NCBI GenBank assembly: GCA_029706075.1
Contig: JAINUG010000169.1
Location: 1-64,000, forward strand
Origin: Aldrovandia affinis
Taxonomy: Eukaryota > Chordata > Actinopteri > Notacanthiformes > Halosauridae
Direction of reading: 5' to 3'
Length of the DNA stretch: 64,000 bases
Positions 46,967 through 57,765 of this stretch are shown piece after piece. A program made the position numbers and the translations under genes. The notes under the pieces are model-generated. The model searched no databases, was not told the origin of the DNA, and saw nothing but the letters and a program-made list of their open reading frames with translations. The stretch's first letter is position 1. Each line of letters begins with the position of its first letter.

Positions 46967-47521
46967 TACAGTACCAGTCAAAAGTTTTGACTACACCTGC
47001 TGGAAACTAGGTTTATCTCATAATTAACAATGTTTTACAACTCATAGGTTTCTGTAAATACCTGAAAATGGCAAAAAAAACACATGTAAGAGTAAACAAA
47101 AGGAACATCAAAGCAATGTTCAAGAAAATTGAATTGAAAATTGAATCTTGGATTCTTCAAAATAGCCACCATCTGCTGTGATAACAGTCTCACAAACAAG
47201 GGCCATTCGGTTAATAAGTTTCAGCAGGAAATCACCCGACATGTCTTCCCAGCTCTCCTACAGAAATTCCCAGAGATACTTGTGGGTTGCTTTGCTTTGA
47301 CTCTTCTGTCCAGTTTGTCCCATACAAGTTCTATGGGATTGAGGTCTGGACACTGGGCAGGCCAGGTCATTGGTTTTAGTTCTTCACATTCCTCCTTCAC
47401 CAGATAGTTCTTGCACAACTTCAAGGTGTGTTTCGGGTCCTTATCTTGCTGAAGAATGAAGGAGTGCTGATTAGCTGTAATCCAGATGGAAGGTGTACTT
47501 ATACCTTTGACTGGTACTGTA
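46967..47521 (-). mobile_element. Tc1-like element, internally deleted derivative (copy 2)
   Basis: About 555 bp with ends tacagtaccagtcaaaagt and, reversed, tacagtaccagtcaaaggt. On the - strand it encodes LQQDKDPKHTLKLCKNYLV and WPAQCPDLNPIELVWDKLDR, the second catalytic aspartate and the D34E region, but lacks the transposase N-terminus. It shares its deletion junction with 23902-24407 in the opposite orientation. Confidence 0.9.
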
Positions 47522-48552
47522 TGTGTTTCCACAAATATAGCAGTATAAATCAATGATATGCGTTTTTAAATGTAAGCTTTGGGTAAAGTTGCTGTGCTAT
47601 GCAGCCAATGCAATGTTGTTATCTCTTTTCTGAATGAAACAATTCACATGTATATAACAGTTGAAAATACAATCTCTCTTCTATTGTGTAATAAATGCCC
47701 TGCTGTGATCAATAGGACATAAGATGTGTGTTGTGGATTTCTAAATTGAATTGGAGTAAACGGCTGGCGTAGACTGATCTGATCAATGTGGCCTTAGGAC
47801 ATGAGGTTTCCTGTGCAAGGCAGTATGCTCCTGATTTATGCCTAATAAATAGGTAGCTGAATGATTGCCTGAATAAGGCAAAGCATCCTCGCTTCTGTTC
47901 TATGACTGAGCTGCATTAAGAAGTCCTTCTGTGGTTGGGATCGCGAACTATGTTTGTCAAAGGCTAAGTGCGCCCTCTAGTGTATAAAGAATGGATTAAT
48001 AGATTTCTGCGTTTCGAAAAACAGTTTACCTTGTCATGATGATAAAGTGCAATTGTGTTGTTATATACCCTTGCGGCAGCGGATGCGAATTGAAAAAACT
48101 GTCCAATCAAAGCCAAACAACAACTGTTGTTGCGAAATACACTTTGGTAACGCTCATAGAATTTGATATTGCTGGTGAATGCCGACATTCAAATACTTCG
48201 TCTACTTGCATGAGAATCGAAACAGTATACCTTTGATGAGATTATGTCGGATCCAGGTAAAATAATAGTCTCTGATCATTTTTCACTGTTGAGTTGACAA
48301 AATATGCAATACAAAACATAAAACGAAATCAATTTAATTTCATGCCATTTTTTGTTATTTCAAAAAAATAAAAATAAAAGTGACCCAGCGTTGGAAATCA
48401 ATGAAAGTGGTAATTTAGCCAAGTTCGCTGGTTACAATTGCTCACACATTGGTAAAGCAACTTTTTAAAATAATTGTTGCGCATTGTAAAAGTTTTATTT
48501 TATATCCGTCGTGAACGAAATGCACCCGACTGCGCAACTGGTACGACTGCAT
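47522..48552. other. Intronic non-coding sequence
   Basis: Unique AT-rich sequence; no feature recognised. Confidence 0.4.
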
Positions 48553-49530
48553 AATTCAATTCAATTCAATTCAATTTTATTGTCATTAAAACAATGTGCA
48601 AGCACATAGTAAAATTAAAAGAGGGCTGCAGCTTCACCAACAGTGCTAAATACACATAATACATAATACACATGACAAACATATTAAACATAGTGCAAAA
48701 GGGCATACAAACAGCAAAAAGTCATGTAACATTGGCATGACAGTGCAAAAAGTCAGTGGGTGGTTCAGGAGGGTGACAGCTGGGGGAAGAAGCTGTAACA
48801 TTAGCCTGACAGTGGGCAAAAGGCATGTAACATTGGCATGAGGGAGAACAGTCTGTGGTTGGGGTGGGTGGGATCTCTGCTGATGCTGAGACCTCTGCGC
48901 AGGCAATATTTATGATAAATGTCATTTATGGCTGGGAGCTGGGTACCGGTGATGCGCTGGGCCGTCTTGACAACCCGCTGCAGAGCTTTCCGGTCTGCTG
49001 ATGTACAGTTACCGTACCACACTGAGATGCAGTTGGTCAGGATACTCTCTGTGGTGCAGCGGTAGAAGTTGATGAGTATATGGGGGGGTAGGCGGGCGCA
49101 CCTCAGCCTCCTCAGGAAATGCAGGCATGGTTGGGCCTTCTTCACCAGGGAATGGGTGTTTGATGTCCAGGAGAGGTCCTCGCTGATGTGGACTCCCAAG
49201 AAATGTAAAACTGGGGACATGTTCCACCTCAGCCCCGCTGATGTATATGGGGGAGTGGCTGCAGCTTTTGGCTCTCCTGAAGTCCACGATCAGCTCCTTA
49301 GTCTTTTGCACATTAAGGACAAGGTTGTTGGAGGTGCACCATGATGTTAGGTGCTGAATCTCGTCCCTGTATTCCGTCTCGTCGTTGTTGATTATTCAGC
49401 CTACAACTGTGGTGTCGTCAGCAAACTTTACTGTGAGGTTTGAAGGGTGGATTGGCAGGCAGCCATATGTAAAGAGAGAGTAGAGGAGGGGGCTCAGAAC
49501 ACAGCCTTGGGGGGCACCTGTGCTGAGGGT
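48553..49530 (-). mobile_element. LINE fragment, 5'-truncated (Rex1/L2-like RT end)
   Basis: On the - strand the frame starts within the RT: STGAPQGCVLSPLLYSLFT, then KFADDTTVVG with the catalytic DD near 49405-49425. It continues with ELIVDFRRAK, FLGVHISEDLSW, VKKAQPCLHFLRRLR, FYRCTTESILTNCISVWYGN and LQRVVKTAQRITG. Frameshifts occur. The 3' end has repeated attca units at 48556-48580. Different family from the L2 elements in this window; the clade is not settled by eye. Confidence 0.85.
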
Positions 49531-49807
49531 CATAAAATGATAATTGAACTATTTGCAGATTAGAAATGATCATTGCCAAACACAAAAACTGAATCTTTCA
49601 AGGTGTGGAACATATAGTTCACTTCACGTGGAAATGATGCCTAAGTGAACGTTAAGAATATGGAGCTGAGCATCTGGGGATCTGTTGAATCTGTTTACTT
49701 TCGCCCCTCGCCCCACAGATGGGATATCTACGGTGAGCCATGGTTCAGACAGGCTCAACATAGATATTGAATCTGATCAGTTTCTCTCTTGGTCCTCCAC
49801 CCTTTAG
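49531..49807. other. Intron end before the second pde4b coding exon
   Basis: Unique sequence ending in a pyrimidine-rich acceptor (ggtcctccaccctttag). An earlier cgccccacag near 49710-49719 is another possible acceptor but opens no frame with PDE4 similarity. Confidence 0.6.
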
Positions 49808-50052
49808 GACAGCATAGAGCCCCCAGGCGGTGTTGGCGGTGGCTCCAGAGATCCGTCCCCCTCCCCCTGCACGCTGGGCGTGGACCTGCGCAGGGGACGC
49901 CGGCGTCACTCTGGCACCCTGCAGCTGCCCCCGCTGTCATGGCGACAGGCAGAGAGGATCCGCACCCCGGACGAGGACCTTGTTGCCAGGCCGACCACGC
50001 TGCCCTTCGTCGCCCCGCCCCGAATTGATATAACGCCCGCCGGCCCGGACAG
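49808..50052 (+). CDS. pde4b: pde4b, PDE4B1-type second coding exon
   Basis: A 245-bp exon between acceptor ccctttag and donor AG|gtgagc, starting in phase 0 and ending in phase 2. It encodes TLGVDLRRGRR, SGTLQLPPLSWRQAER, IRTPDEDLVARPTTLPFV and PPRIDITP. These match in order the PDE4B1-specific region of mammals (TLGIDL.RGRR, LQLPPLS.RQ.ER, RTP, RPTTLP). The first ~22 residues (DSIEPPGGVGGGSRDPSP) are unlike the mammalian protein. The exon joins exon 39461-39502 in frame and would splice to the UCR1 exon outside the window. The region is isoform-specific and precedes the regulatory and catalytic domains. Confidence 0.95.
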
Positions 50053-50462
50053 GTGAGCACCGCCCCCCACACGCTGGGATTTCTCTTTCCTCCTCTCTCT
50101 CTTTCTTCTCCTCCGCCACCGTCTCTGTAAGCAAAAGTGGAAATGCTGGATTTCTTACTAGCTTTGGATTCCAGACCATAAATGTTCAGCTGTGACAGTC
50201 TTACTCACTGGATATGCAGGAACAGCAGCTGCAGGTGTGTGTGCTGCAGCCAATGAGAGAGGATCATTATGTATAAACACTGGTTTGAGTGAAATGCTAG
50301 AAGACAAAAAAAAAGAGCTGGTCATTTTCTCCATCTTATTTCCCCACTAAAGTTTTTGAAAACTTTCATTTCTAAGTACAGTTCAGTATTTTGTTGAAAG
50401 CAGCAATGACATACTAACCATGTGTAAATATATGCAGAATATTTGGAGTTATTGGTTGCTGT
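50053..50462. other. Start of a pde4b intron
   Basis: Intronic sequence after gtgagc. No repeat or exon recognised. Confidence 0.45.
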
Positions 50463-50640
50463 TAGGGCGGCACGGTGGTATAGTGGATAGCACTGTCGCC
50501 ACACAGCAAGAAGGCAGTGGATTCGAATCCCGGCCGAGGCCTTTCTATTTGGAGTTTGCATGTTCTCCCCGTTTCCTCCCGCAGTCCAAAGACGTGCACA
50601 TTAGGCTAATTGGAGAGTCTAAATTGCTAGCTGCTTCTTT
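50463..50640 (+). mobile_element. tRNA-like fish SINE (GGCGGCACGGTGG family), deleted copy
   Basis: It starts ggcggcacggtggtatagtg and has a tRNA-like B box (ggattcgaatccc), then gtttgcatgttctccccg. It is shorter than 51232-51585 because about 30 bp between ctccccgt and tttcctccc are missing and the 3' half is lost after attggagagtctaaattg. Confidence 0.85.
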
Positions 50641-51231
50641 TGATGTGGTTTGTTTTGACATGGGTCTAGTGGTGTATTGAAAGTACTCTGTCACTCACCC
50701 TGGCTGGATGCATTGCTCCAATGGGAGTGGAAGTGAGGACATTTCCAATGAATAGTTTTTGTTTTCCAGCATGGAGGAAGGATTCATTCTGACCTATTAT
50801 ATTTTCCTCAGATTGGAAAAAAAAGATGCTTACTGACAATCCATTTGTATACAGAATTCATAAGCGGCTCTTTTGGTAATAAAAGTTCATTTTCAGTGTG
50901 CCTATATGATATATTTGTAGACTTGCTTGGATCATCATAGAAGACTGCAATTTTCATCATAATTTCACCAAAAACTGGAACAGAAACTAAAGGCCATTGG
51001 TCTTTTGAAAGGCAAAAATATATTTTATTTATTGAGATATTTTTTATTTATTAGGCTCCTTTCTATATTAAACAACATATTTACACATTTTAACAGACTC
51101 GTCCCAGAAACAATCCTCTGCTTGGTCTTGCGTAAAACATGAAAATATTTGACATTAAAATCATATTGGGGGTCATATATGCACAGGGGCCATGGCTTAA
51201 GCCAAGAAGGCAAGATCAAGATAAATACAAT
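50641..51231. other. Intronic sequence between two SINE copies
   Basis: AT-rich unique sequence; nothing recognised. Confidence 0.4.
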
Positions 51232-51585
51232 ATGGCGGCACGGTGGTGCAGTGGATAGCACTGTCGCCTCACAGCAACAAGGTCCCGGGTTAGAATCCCG
51301 GCCGGGGGCCTTTCTGGGTGGAGTTTGCATGTTCTCCCCGTGTCCGCGTGGGTTTCCTCCGGGTACTCCGGTTTCCTCCCACTGTCCAAAGACATGCACG
51401 TTAGGCTAATTGGAGAGTCTAAATTGCCCTGTAGGTATGAGTGTGTGAGTGAATGGTGTATGTAGTGCCCTGCGATGGATTGGCGACCTGTCCAGGGTGT
51501 ATTCCTGCCTCTCGCCCCAATGCATGCTGGGATAGGCTCCAGCGCGACCCTGGCCAGGAATAAGCGGCTGAAGATGAGATAAATA
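51232..51585 (+). mobile_element. tRNA-like fish SINE (GGCGGCACGGTGG family), near complete
   Basis: Starts ggcggcacggtggtgcagtg, with A-box-like tggtgcagtgg and B-box-like gggttagaatccc. It continues through the conserved ctccccgtgtccgcgtggg, ggcgacctgtccagggtgta and gggataggctcc, and ends near aataagcggctgaagatga. It is a very common repeat in fish genomes; its precise class name is not recalled with certainty. Confidence 0.85.
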
Positions 51586-52244
51586 CAATATTATAGTCAG
51601 TGTCATTATTTTTTAATCAATGAAATACTCTGTCACTTACCTTACTTTATTGACACAGAAAGAGTATCAGTCCTCAATGAAGGCTTGAAGTGTGTCTAAC
51701 AAAAAATAAAATCCTAACATAAAAAGTGCTAAACATTTCATATTCAAATCATCTTCAATGCAACCACCCAGATTAAATGTAACCACAAAACCACAGTGTT
51801 GTTGAGTAACCAATAAAAGCATGTCCTTCTTTCTTTATGCAGTTTCTTTCACAACATGAATTTTGTGGTTGGTAAAATTATGAAAAATTCAAGAATTGGA
51901 ATTGAAAACAAGAATTTGGGAAAGAAAACCATTTCAATTATAATACACCTCTTTATTTTAGATTAAAATGATAAAATAATTTTTTGACTAAATAAATCAA
52001 CATATTAGTAGTGTGACCTATTAGATAAATTAATCACATCACAGTCATCATGTGATTTGGATTATCAGTCAGTAGAGGGCAGTGCTATTGGGAAATGGAG
52101 CTTACAGTAGATGTTTTTTCTTTTTCTCTTTGGTTGTTATATTACATTTCAACAGTTTTCAGCGCTTTGTATAATTTACAGGAATTAGGCCATTTAAGTA
52201 ACATCCATTTAACGCACTGTTTTTGAAGTTGCTATGTTTTATGT
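51586..52244. other. Intronic non-coding sequence
   Basis: AT-rich; no feature recognised, apart from the poly-A signal discussed with the next entry. Confidence 0.4.
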
Positions 52245-53456
52245 TTATTCCACCAACGACTGGAATAATAGAGGCTTGCTAATTGGAGAGTCCAGCCCCA
52301 AGTGAAGCAGGCTGCTCTCCAGTGTGTACTTTTCCTGCTTGCTCGTGTAGTCCAGGCCCATCCTAGTTACCCTGGCGGCCTGCTCCCTCTGTTTCTGCGC
52401 CTCCTTCTTCATCGCCTCCCTCCGCTCCCTCTGCCAAGGCAGGATGGGCGTGGACTTCTCCGGACCCCTCGGAGGGCCGTGGGGCAGCTTCGGGCCCTGG
52501 CTCGGGCGAACCGCGGGCTGCGAGCAGGGAGCGGGCGCGCAGCCGCAGGGGGTCTCTGCCTGTGGGGTCTGTGGGGCGGAGCTGGCCGGGACATTCCCAG
52601 ACCCACGTCCTGGCACCAAGGGCTGCGGGGTGCCCCCGTGGACGGTCTCTTCAATCCCCCGGCCGCTGAGTCTGAGCTCGCCCTCCCTTTTCCCCGTGAC
52701 CCCCTGGGTGGCTGCAGAGGTCGCGCGGTCGCGGACCCAGAAGGGGCTGAGGTCGGCCGCTTTGTCCCCGAGCCGGTGGAAGACGCGGACGGACTGCGCC
52801 ATGCGCTCGTGCAGGCAGCTCTTGGGCGTGGCCGTCTGGGCCGAGCGGCTCCACCTCCTGTCGTCCTCCTGCACGCCAAGCTTCCTCTTGGCGCCCACCC
52901 TCTTGCCAGCTTCAGCCTTCGTCTTTCTCTTCTTCCTGACCCGCGGCGGCCTCTCTCTTTTCCTCGTGCGCCCCCTTTGTTTAGGCGCTGCCCTGGCCCT
53001 GGCCCTGGCCCTGCCTGGCTCCGCTCTGAGCCTGTGTGCCACGCGACCCCGCCTGTCACACTGCCTGGAGAGGCCGCACTCACCCATACGGGCCTCAGGT
53101 CCGCCGCGAGCCTGTGGTGCCTGCTGCCTGGGTGCCGCCGGCTCCGCAGTCTCGGTCTCCACCCCGCAAGCGGCCGGCCAGAAGAGGCAGCACTCGCTGG
53201 CCGGCCCCACCAACTTGAATGACTGCATAACCTGCGGAGGTGCGCCGCTCGTGCTGGCCGTCGCGACGGGGCCGTAAGCACCGAGGGACTGCGGGATGCT
53301 GGGCTGCACCCAGGCAGGCATGGGCTGGAGGGAGTAGATCAGAGCTTGGGGCTGCCATGGTGTCAAGTAGTTTGGCAGCACGAGGTGAGCGGGGCCATAG
53401 TACCCTGGGAACACAGCACAGGTTTTCCACTGCATTTGATCCTCCCCATACAACAT
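52245..53456 (-). CDS. Uncharacterised antisense ORF, intronless, inside a pde4b intron
   Basis: An open frame of 403 codons from the first Met outside a transposon (53456). The same frame extends upstream to 53534, giving 429 codons, but its first five codons lie in the Tc1 element at 53519-54656. The N-terminal third is rich in Pro, aromatic and small residues (YYGPAHLVLPNYLTPW). The middle is strongly basic (PPRVRKKRKTKAEAGK then GAKRKLG), like a nuclear localisation signal, with an alternating Arg/Ala run. The C-terminal ~60 residues look helical (RREAMKKEAQKQREQAARV). The stop TAA overlaps an AATAAA signal at 52243-52248. I recognise no family. High GC gives long frames on the other strand too, so coding is not proven. 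Confidence 0.5.
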   Translation of the reverse strand: MLYGEDQMQWKTCAVFPGYYGPAHLVLPNYLTPWQPQALIYSLQPMPAWVQPSIPQSLGAYGPVATASTSGAPPQVMQSFKLVGPASECCLFWPAACGVETETAEPAAPRQQAPQARGGPEARMGECGLSRQCDRRGRVAHRLRAEPGRARARARAAPKQRGRTRKRERPPRVRKKRKTKAEAGKRVGAKRKLGVQEDDRRWSRSAQTATPKSCLHERMAQSVRVFHRLGDKAADLSPFWVRDRATSAATQGVTGKREGELRLSGRGIEETVHGGTPQPLVPGRGSGNVPASSAPQTPQAETPCGCAPAPCSQPAVRPSQGPKLPHGPPRGPEKSTPILPWQRERREAMKKEAQKQREQAARVTRMGLDYTSKQEKYTLESSLLHLGLDSPISKPLLFQSLVE

Positions 53457-53518
53457 CGGTTTTGGCACAGCTACCTTAAGGGTTTTCGAGTTAAGGTAAA
53501 CAACTTGAATTACGCAGC

Positions 53519-54656
53519 TACAGGTAAATGCCAAAGTAAAAGAAACACCAGCATAAAGGTCTTAGTAGGGCGTTGAGCCGCAAAAGCAGCTTCAGTGTGC
53601 ATTGACATAGATTCTACAGGTGTCTGGAACTCTATTTGAGAGTCTCAGGTGACGCTCCAGAATCTCCCATAAGTGTTCAATTGGGTTGAGACCTGGTGAC
53701 TGAGATAGCCATAGCATATGGTTTATATTGTTTTCATCCTAATCAAATCATTCAGCGACCACTGTGGATGGGGGTATTGTCATCCTGGAAGAGACTGCTC
53801 CTATCAGGATAGAAATGCTTCACCGTAGGATGCTTCACCACACTCAGAATGGCTTTGTAGTTATTGGTGTTTACCTTCCCCTCTAAGAGGTTGAGTGGAC
53901 CTAAACCATGTCATCAAAATGCACGCCACACCATAACAGAACCACCAGAACCATTCACCGTGGGAAACAAGCACTCGGGCCTGTATGTTTCTTTTGGCGT
54001 GTGCCACACATGCACTTGTCCGCTTGTTGAGAACAGGGTGAAGGATGACTCATCTGACCATGTGACTTTTTTTCCACAGCTCAGTAGACCAATGCATGTG
54101 TTCTTTGCACCACTTTAGGTGTAATAAGGGGTTTATGTACTGCAACCAGACCATAGTATCCTTCTCTGTGAAGTTCTCAATGGACCGTTCTTGGTTAAAC
54201 TGCCTGCTCACGCACTAGATTGATATTTGCAGTCAACAGATTCAGAGTTGCTCATCTGTTTTGCCTTGCATCTCGAATCAATCAATTCATGGACATCACG
54301 GTTGAGGAGCATGCACTTTAGTTTTGAAGCGTTTTCCCTCAGACTTCCATGCTAACATCACCTTAGCCACTGTTCCTTGTGAAACATCAACAAGTTGAGC
54401 AGTCTTGGTCACTGAAGTTCGTTCCAAATGTGCCCCAACAATCACCCCTCTTTCAAATTCACTGAGATCTCTTCTAGCCATGGCAGCCAAAATAATGGGC
54501 AACTGGGCCTGCCCAGCATTTTTATACATGACCCTAAGCATGATGTGATTTGAATTGCTTAATTAACTCAGGAACAACATCTGTGTGGAAGCACCTGCTT
54601 TCAAATTACTTGTATCATTTACTCAAGTGTTTCCTTTATTTTGGCAGTTAACTGTA
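53519..54656 (-). mobile_element. Tc1-like transposon, decayed
   Basis: About 1.14 kb with inverted ends: left tacaggtaaatgccaaagta, right reversed tacagttaactgccaaaata, both followed by an aggaaacac-like word. On the - strand the transposase begins at about 54481 with MARRDLSEFERGVIVGAHLE, then TKTAQLVDVSQGTVAKVMLA, a typical Tc1 paired-like helix-turn-helix. The downstream catalytic half is present but frameshifted. A related fragment is at 35405-35640 and a solo end at 42534-42569. Confidence 0.9.
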
Positions 54657-55291
54657 TATTCTGTAATTATCCAGCGGAACAGATGGAAAACTACCGTAGT
54701 AAAATGAAAACAGTTATGGTAGCAACACTTTCATCGCTCTAGCTTGTTCATAATATAACTATGATTTACTGCCAAATACAAGCACTACCTTGCTCGCTAG
54801 CAAGTATAATGGTAACATGATTGATCTCTATGAATCTCATAGTTTGCTTACTTTCAGCGAGACAGAGAGCAAGGCATATGGACAAACTAATTAACATGTC
54901 ACTTTTGAAAGCTAGCTTGCTTGCATGCCCTTTTTCAGTGCTTACCTTTTGCTGAATTTGGATGGAAGTTATTATTCATTGGCAATGCTGAATTTCAGCG
55001 CCCTCTTTTCAAAAGGAAGCGACTTAAGTGAAGATTATTTTGAAACACTTGGTTTTAAAATGGTTCTACTGTTTCACTGAGTGAGGATGTTTCTGTGATG
55101 TCACAGTGACCATGTGTCACAATTACAATATAATGTAAATATATTTATAAATACTGTATACTGTTTACTTGTATAGCATATTTTATTAAACACTTGATGT
55201 GCTTTTAAGCAAAATAATGTTTACATGGAATCTGGATGTTTCCGTGATGTCACAATGAGCTGTTAGAATGATGTCAAGTCAGAAGTAAGTT
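54657..55291. other. Intronic non-coding sequence
   Basis: AT-rich. A word containing tttccgtgatgtcaca recurs near 55088-55110 and 55235-55253. No exon recognised. Confidence 0.4.
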
Positions 55292-55895
55292 TAGGCCCTT
55301 TAAGGTTAATTTATGCTTTGGGCGACAAGTGTCGCACGACACGAATTTTGAGCGTTTATACTTTCTGCTACTCGGCGACAGTGTCGCATCATCTCTATGG
55401 TAACCAGCCTTAGCAAACTGAGGGCTGGCCTCCTGCGTGGTCTATTGGTTTCAATGTCCGACGCTGGCCACGACGACCAGGGTTCGATTCCGCATCCCGC
55501 CAGAGTCAGCTCCGGCCGGGAGTGCCACCGGGGTGGCAATTGGCTGTCCGCCCCAGGGAGGGGGGAGGGAAGCCGACACAGTTTGCTGCGCACAGGAAGG
55601 GGGTCGGAATTACAGTCGACAGCATGGCGAGCGCCATCTCGGAGGAGGCGGTGCTTCGCCATTGTCACTGGGCTACGGCAGCAAACTACGAGGGAGGGGA
55701 TTGAACTAAGACTAGCGGGAGTAATTGGCTACCAAATTGGGAGAAAAATGGGAGAAAATCTGAAAATAATATTTTTTTAAATGAAGAGGGCTAACGTTAA
55801 TGATGTTACAATACATGAGGCAGATGAGTTGCACAAGTTGGCCATTTTTATGGCATGCTGTGCGACACTTGTCGCCTAAAGTATAAATTGGCCTA
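55292..55895. mobile_element. Non-autonomous DNA transposon (MITE) with GCGACA/TGTCGC ends
   Basis: The left end 55292-55342 and right end 55858-55895 are inverted repeats sharing aatttatgcttt-like words and ggcgacaagtgtcgcac. The left end has about 9 extra bases after taggccc. Inside are ~80 bp on the left and ~65 bp on the right of a SINE (55427-55785), so the empty element would be roughly 240 bp. The palindrome gcgacaagtgtcgc occurs at both ends and a close version near 55375. A TWA-type target fits a PIF-Harbinger-like class, but that is inference. Confidence 0.75.
55427..55785 (+). mobile_element. tRNA-derived SINE, full length, nested in the MITE
   Basis: It starts ggcctcctgcgtggtctatt with a tRNA-like head (B box gggttcgattcc). 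The body includes ggggtggcaattggctgtcc and ggaggaggcggtgcttcgcc, and the tail is attggctaccaaattgggag and A/T-rich sequence. It is flanked by a 7-bp duplication gagggct at 55420-55426 and 55786-55792. Same family as 12786-13163. Confidence 0.9.
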
Positions 55896-57545
55896 AATCC
55901 TAAAATGGAAGTACAGAGTACAATCCATGTCTTGTCTCTTTTTACATGGGTTTATGCTCAGTTTAGAATATCTTGAGCATATCTATACAGTGCTGAGGGT
56001 TAAGCTGTCTTGAAGGTTTAAATAACCACAATGACCTGGTATAATCAGTCCTCACAAGTATTTATTTGTATGCCTCCTGACCTCATTTAAATGCACACAT
56101 ATATGGATACCACTTCAATATGGCTACAATATTAATGGCGAATAAGTAAAAAAAACAAAAAACAGCCATAAAATACAAGCATGTTTATACCTTACCACTT
56201 GTGCAGGATGTTCCTCAAAGTGTATATGTTCAAACAAAGTGTTAAACGATGCTGCCAGCTGAAGCAAAGTATAATCTGTCCTCACATATATATACTGTTC
56301 TGTGAGAACAAGGGCATAGATACAGACTAGCAAGTGCACAAGGCTTATCTTATCAATGATCACAAATGCGAAATGGCCGAATATCATTCTCATCACATCT
56401 CATCGCCAGTAGGTTAATGTAACGGGAATATGTTTAAAGATTTTTTTTTATCCCATCCACAAAGTCATGAGCAGTATGTCATAAGTCCTGATGTCATAAT
56501 GGTCATGTACAATATCTTATAAAGGTCATGATGTCATAATGGCCATGCATAATATGTTGTACCAAAAGTTCCATTTACAGTATAATTGAACTGAGACAAA
56601 AGTCAACAAGTAATTGATGTATTTATGTATTTGTTGGACTTTGCTCCTTATTTTCTCAACGACATGTACCCAGAAACAAAATGTTAATCTTCAGTCAGAT
56701 GATTTTGTATTTCATTTGATATGAATATTATTTAAAAGGGAAGTGGAAGTGTTGCTTTGAGACAAAGTGATGAGGTTGCGTGACATCGCAGGCTGAAAAC
56801 ACAATCAACCAGTAGTGCTGTGTGACCAAGCGTTAAAAGTTGTGCAATTGTGTTATCTGTTAAACGATAAAACTGTTTGCCAGAGGCGCTCAGCCCCAGG
56901 TGTCTGCCAGCGCAGTCTCATTTCTCCTCTGTGAAAGCTGCACTGGGCGGTAGCTCATAGCAGTAGTCCTGACCAGCACCAGCTCTCATCTGTTCTGTAC
57001 CCTGAATGGCAGGCGGCAACCGATGCCGCCACCACCAGCCATCCGTCCGTCATCCCTGTCACCATGGTGAATCACCGCGGCGATGGGCACAGTTTCTGCA
57101 AGTGCGCATGGCGCGTGCCATCACAGCTGCGGCGGATGCCTCAAGCAGCTGCGTGCCAAATCAGGGCTTTCTTTCCTTCCTCTTAGAGAGTTCCTTCTCT
57201 CCTGAGGCGAGCAATCCCGTCACCTAAGTCCAAATTCAAGAGGGCTTTCTGCAGTTGCAAACATACTAGATTTTATTTCTTTTTGGATTGCTTTTTCCGA
57301 TTGCTCTTTAGAATTTTTGTTTTGTGGACCAAATATGCCACTGCCAAAAGCTGTCTCCTGCCAGGCCTGGGAGTTTCTGCAGGGGGCTAGTGGGGGTGTT
57401 GCGCTTAGAAAAGGTCACCAGTTTTCAGGATTCAGCTGCAGTTCCTTCTCACAGATGTGCTGTCCCCCACCCCCAAGCTGTCAAACATGTTGGGAGCCAA
57501 TCAGTGAGAAGGGGGTGGGGCTTGCTGTCGCTGTGTGGTACAGGA
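55896..57545. other. Region upstream of the pde4b alternative first exon
   Basis: AT-rich until about 56870, then increasingly GC-rich with CpGs (57000-57180) toward the alternative exon. Promoter function is inferred from position; no TATA box or precise start is evident. Confidence 0.45.
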
Positions 57546-57765
57546 GAGGAAGAGCAGAGAGAGAGTCGGGGGGAGAGGGAGAGAGATGGAGAGGGGGGAG
57601 AGAGAGAGGGGAGAAGGGGGAGAGGGAGAGAGAGAGGGAGAGAGAGATAGAAGGGAGGGGGAGAGAGAGAGTGGGGGAGAGGGAGACAGGGGGAGGGAGA
57701 GGGAGAGATGGAGAGCGAGCAGGAGGAGAGGGGTGGGGGGGTTGAGCGCGAGAAGATTACTCTCC
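57546..57765. repeat. GA-rich microsatellite just upstream of a pde4b exon
   Basis: About 220 bp of GAGAGAG and GGGGGAGAG purine tract, ending about 120 bp before the ATG at 57886. On the coding strand it is almost pure purine. It lies in the likely promoter or 5' UTR of the alternative first exon. The frame of the downstream ATG is open through this tract back to an ATG at 57535, which I regard as an artefact of the repeat. Confidence 0.9.

Noticed and set aside
49710-49740. An extra pde4b exon after cgccccacag
   Set aside because: No donor and no frame with PDE4 similarity follows; the true acceptor is at 49807.
52302-53277. + strand ORFs of 277 and 306 codons opposite the antisense ORF
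   Set aside because: They look like GC-driven shadows: Leu/Arg/Pro-rich without structure, and they lack the C-terminal helix and poly-A signal seen on the - strand.
55397-55780. 127-codon ORF as a gene
   Set aside because: It lies almost wholly in a SINE with target duplication.
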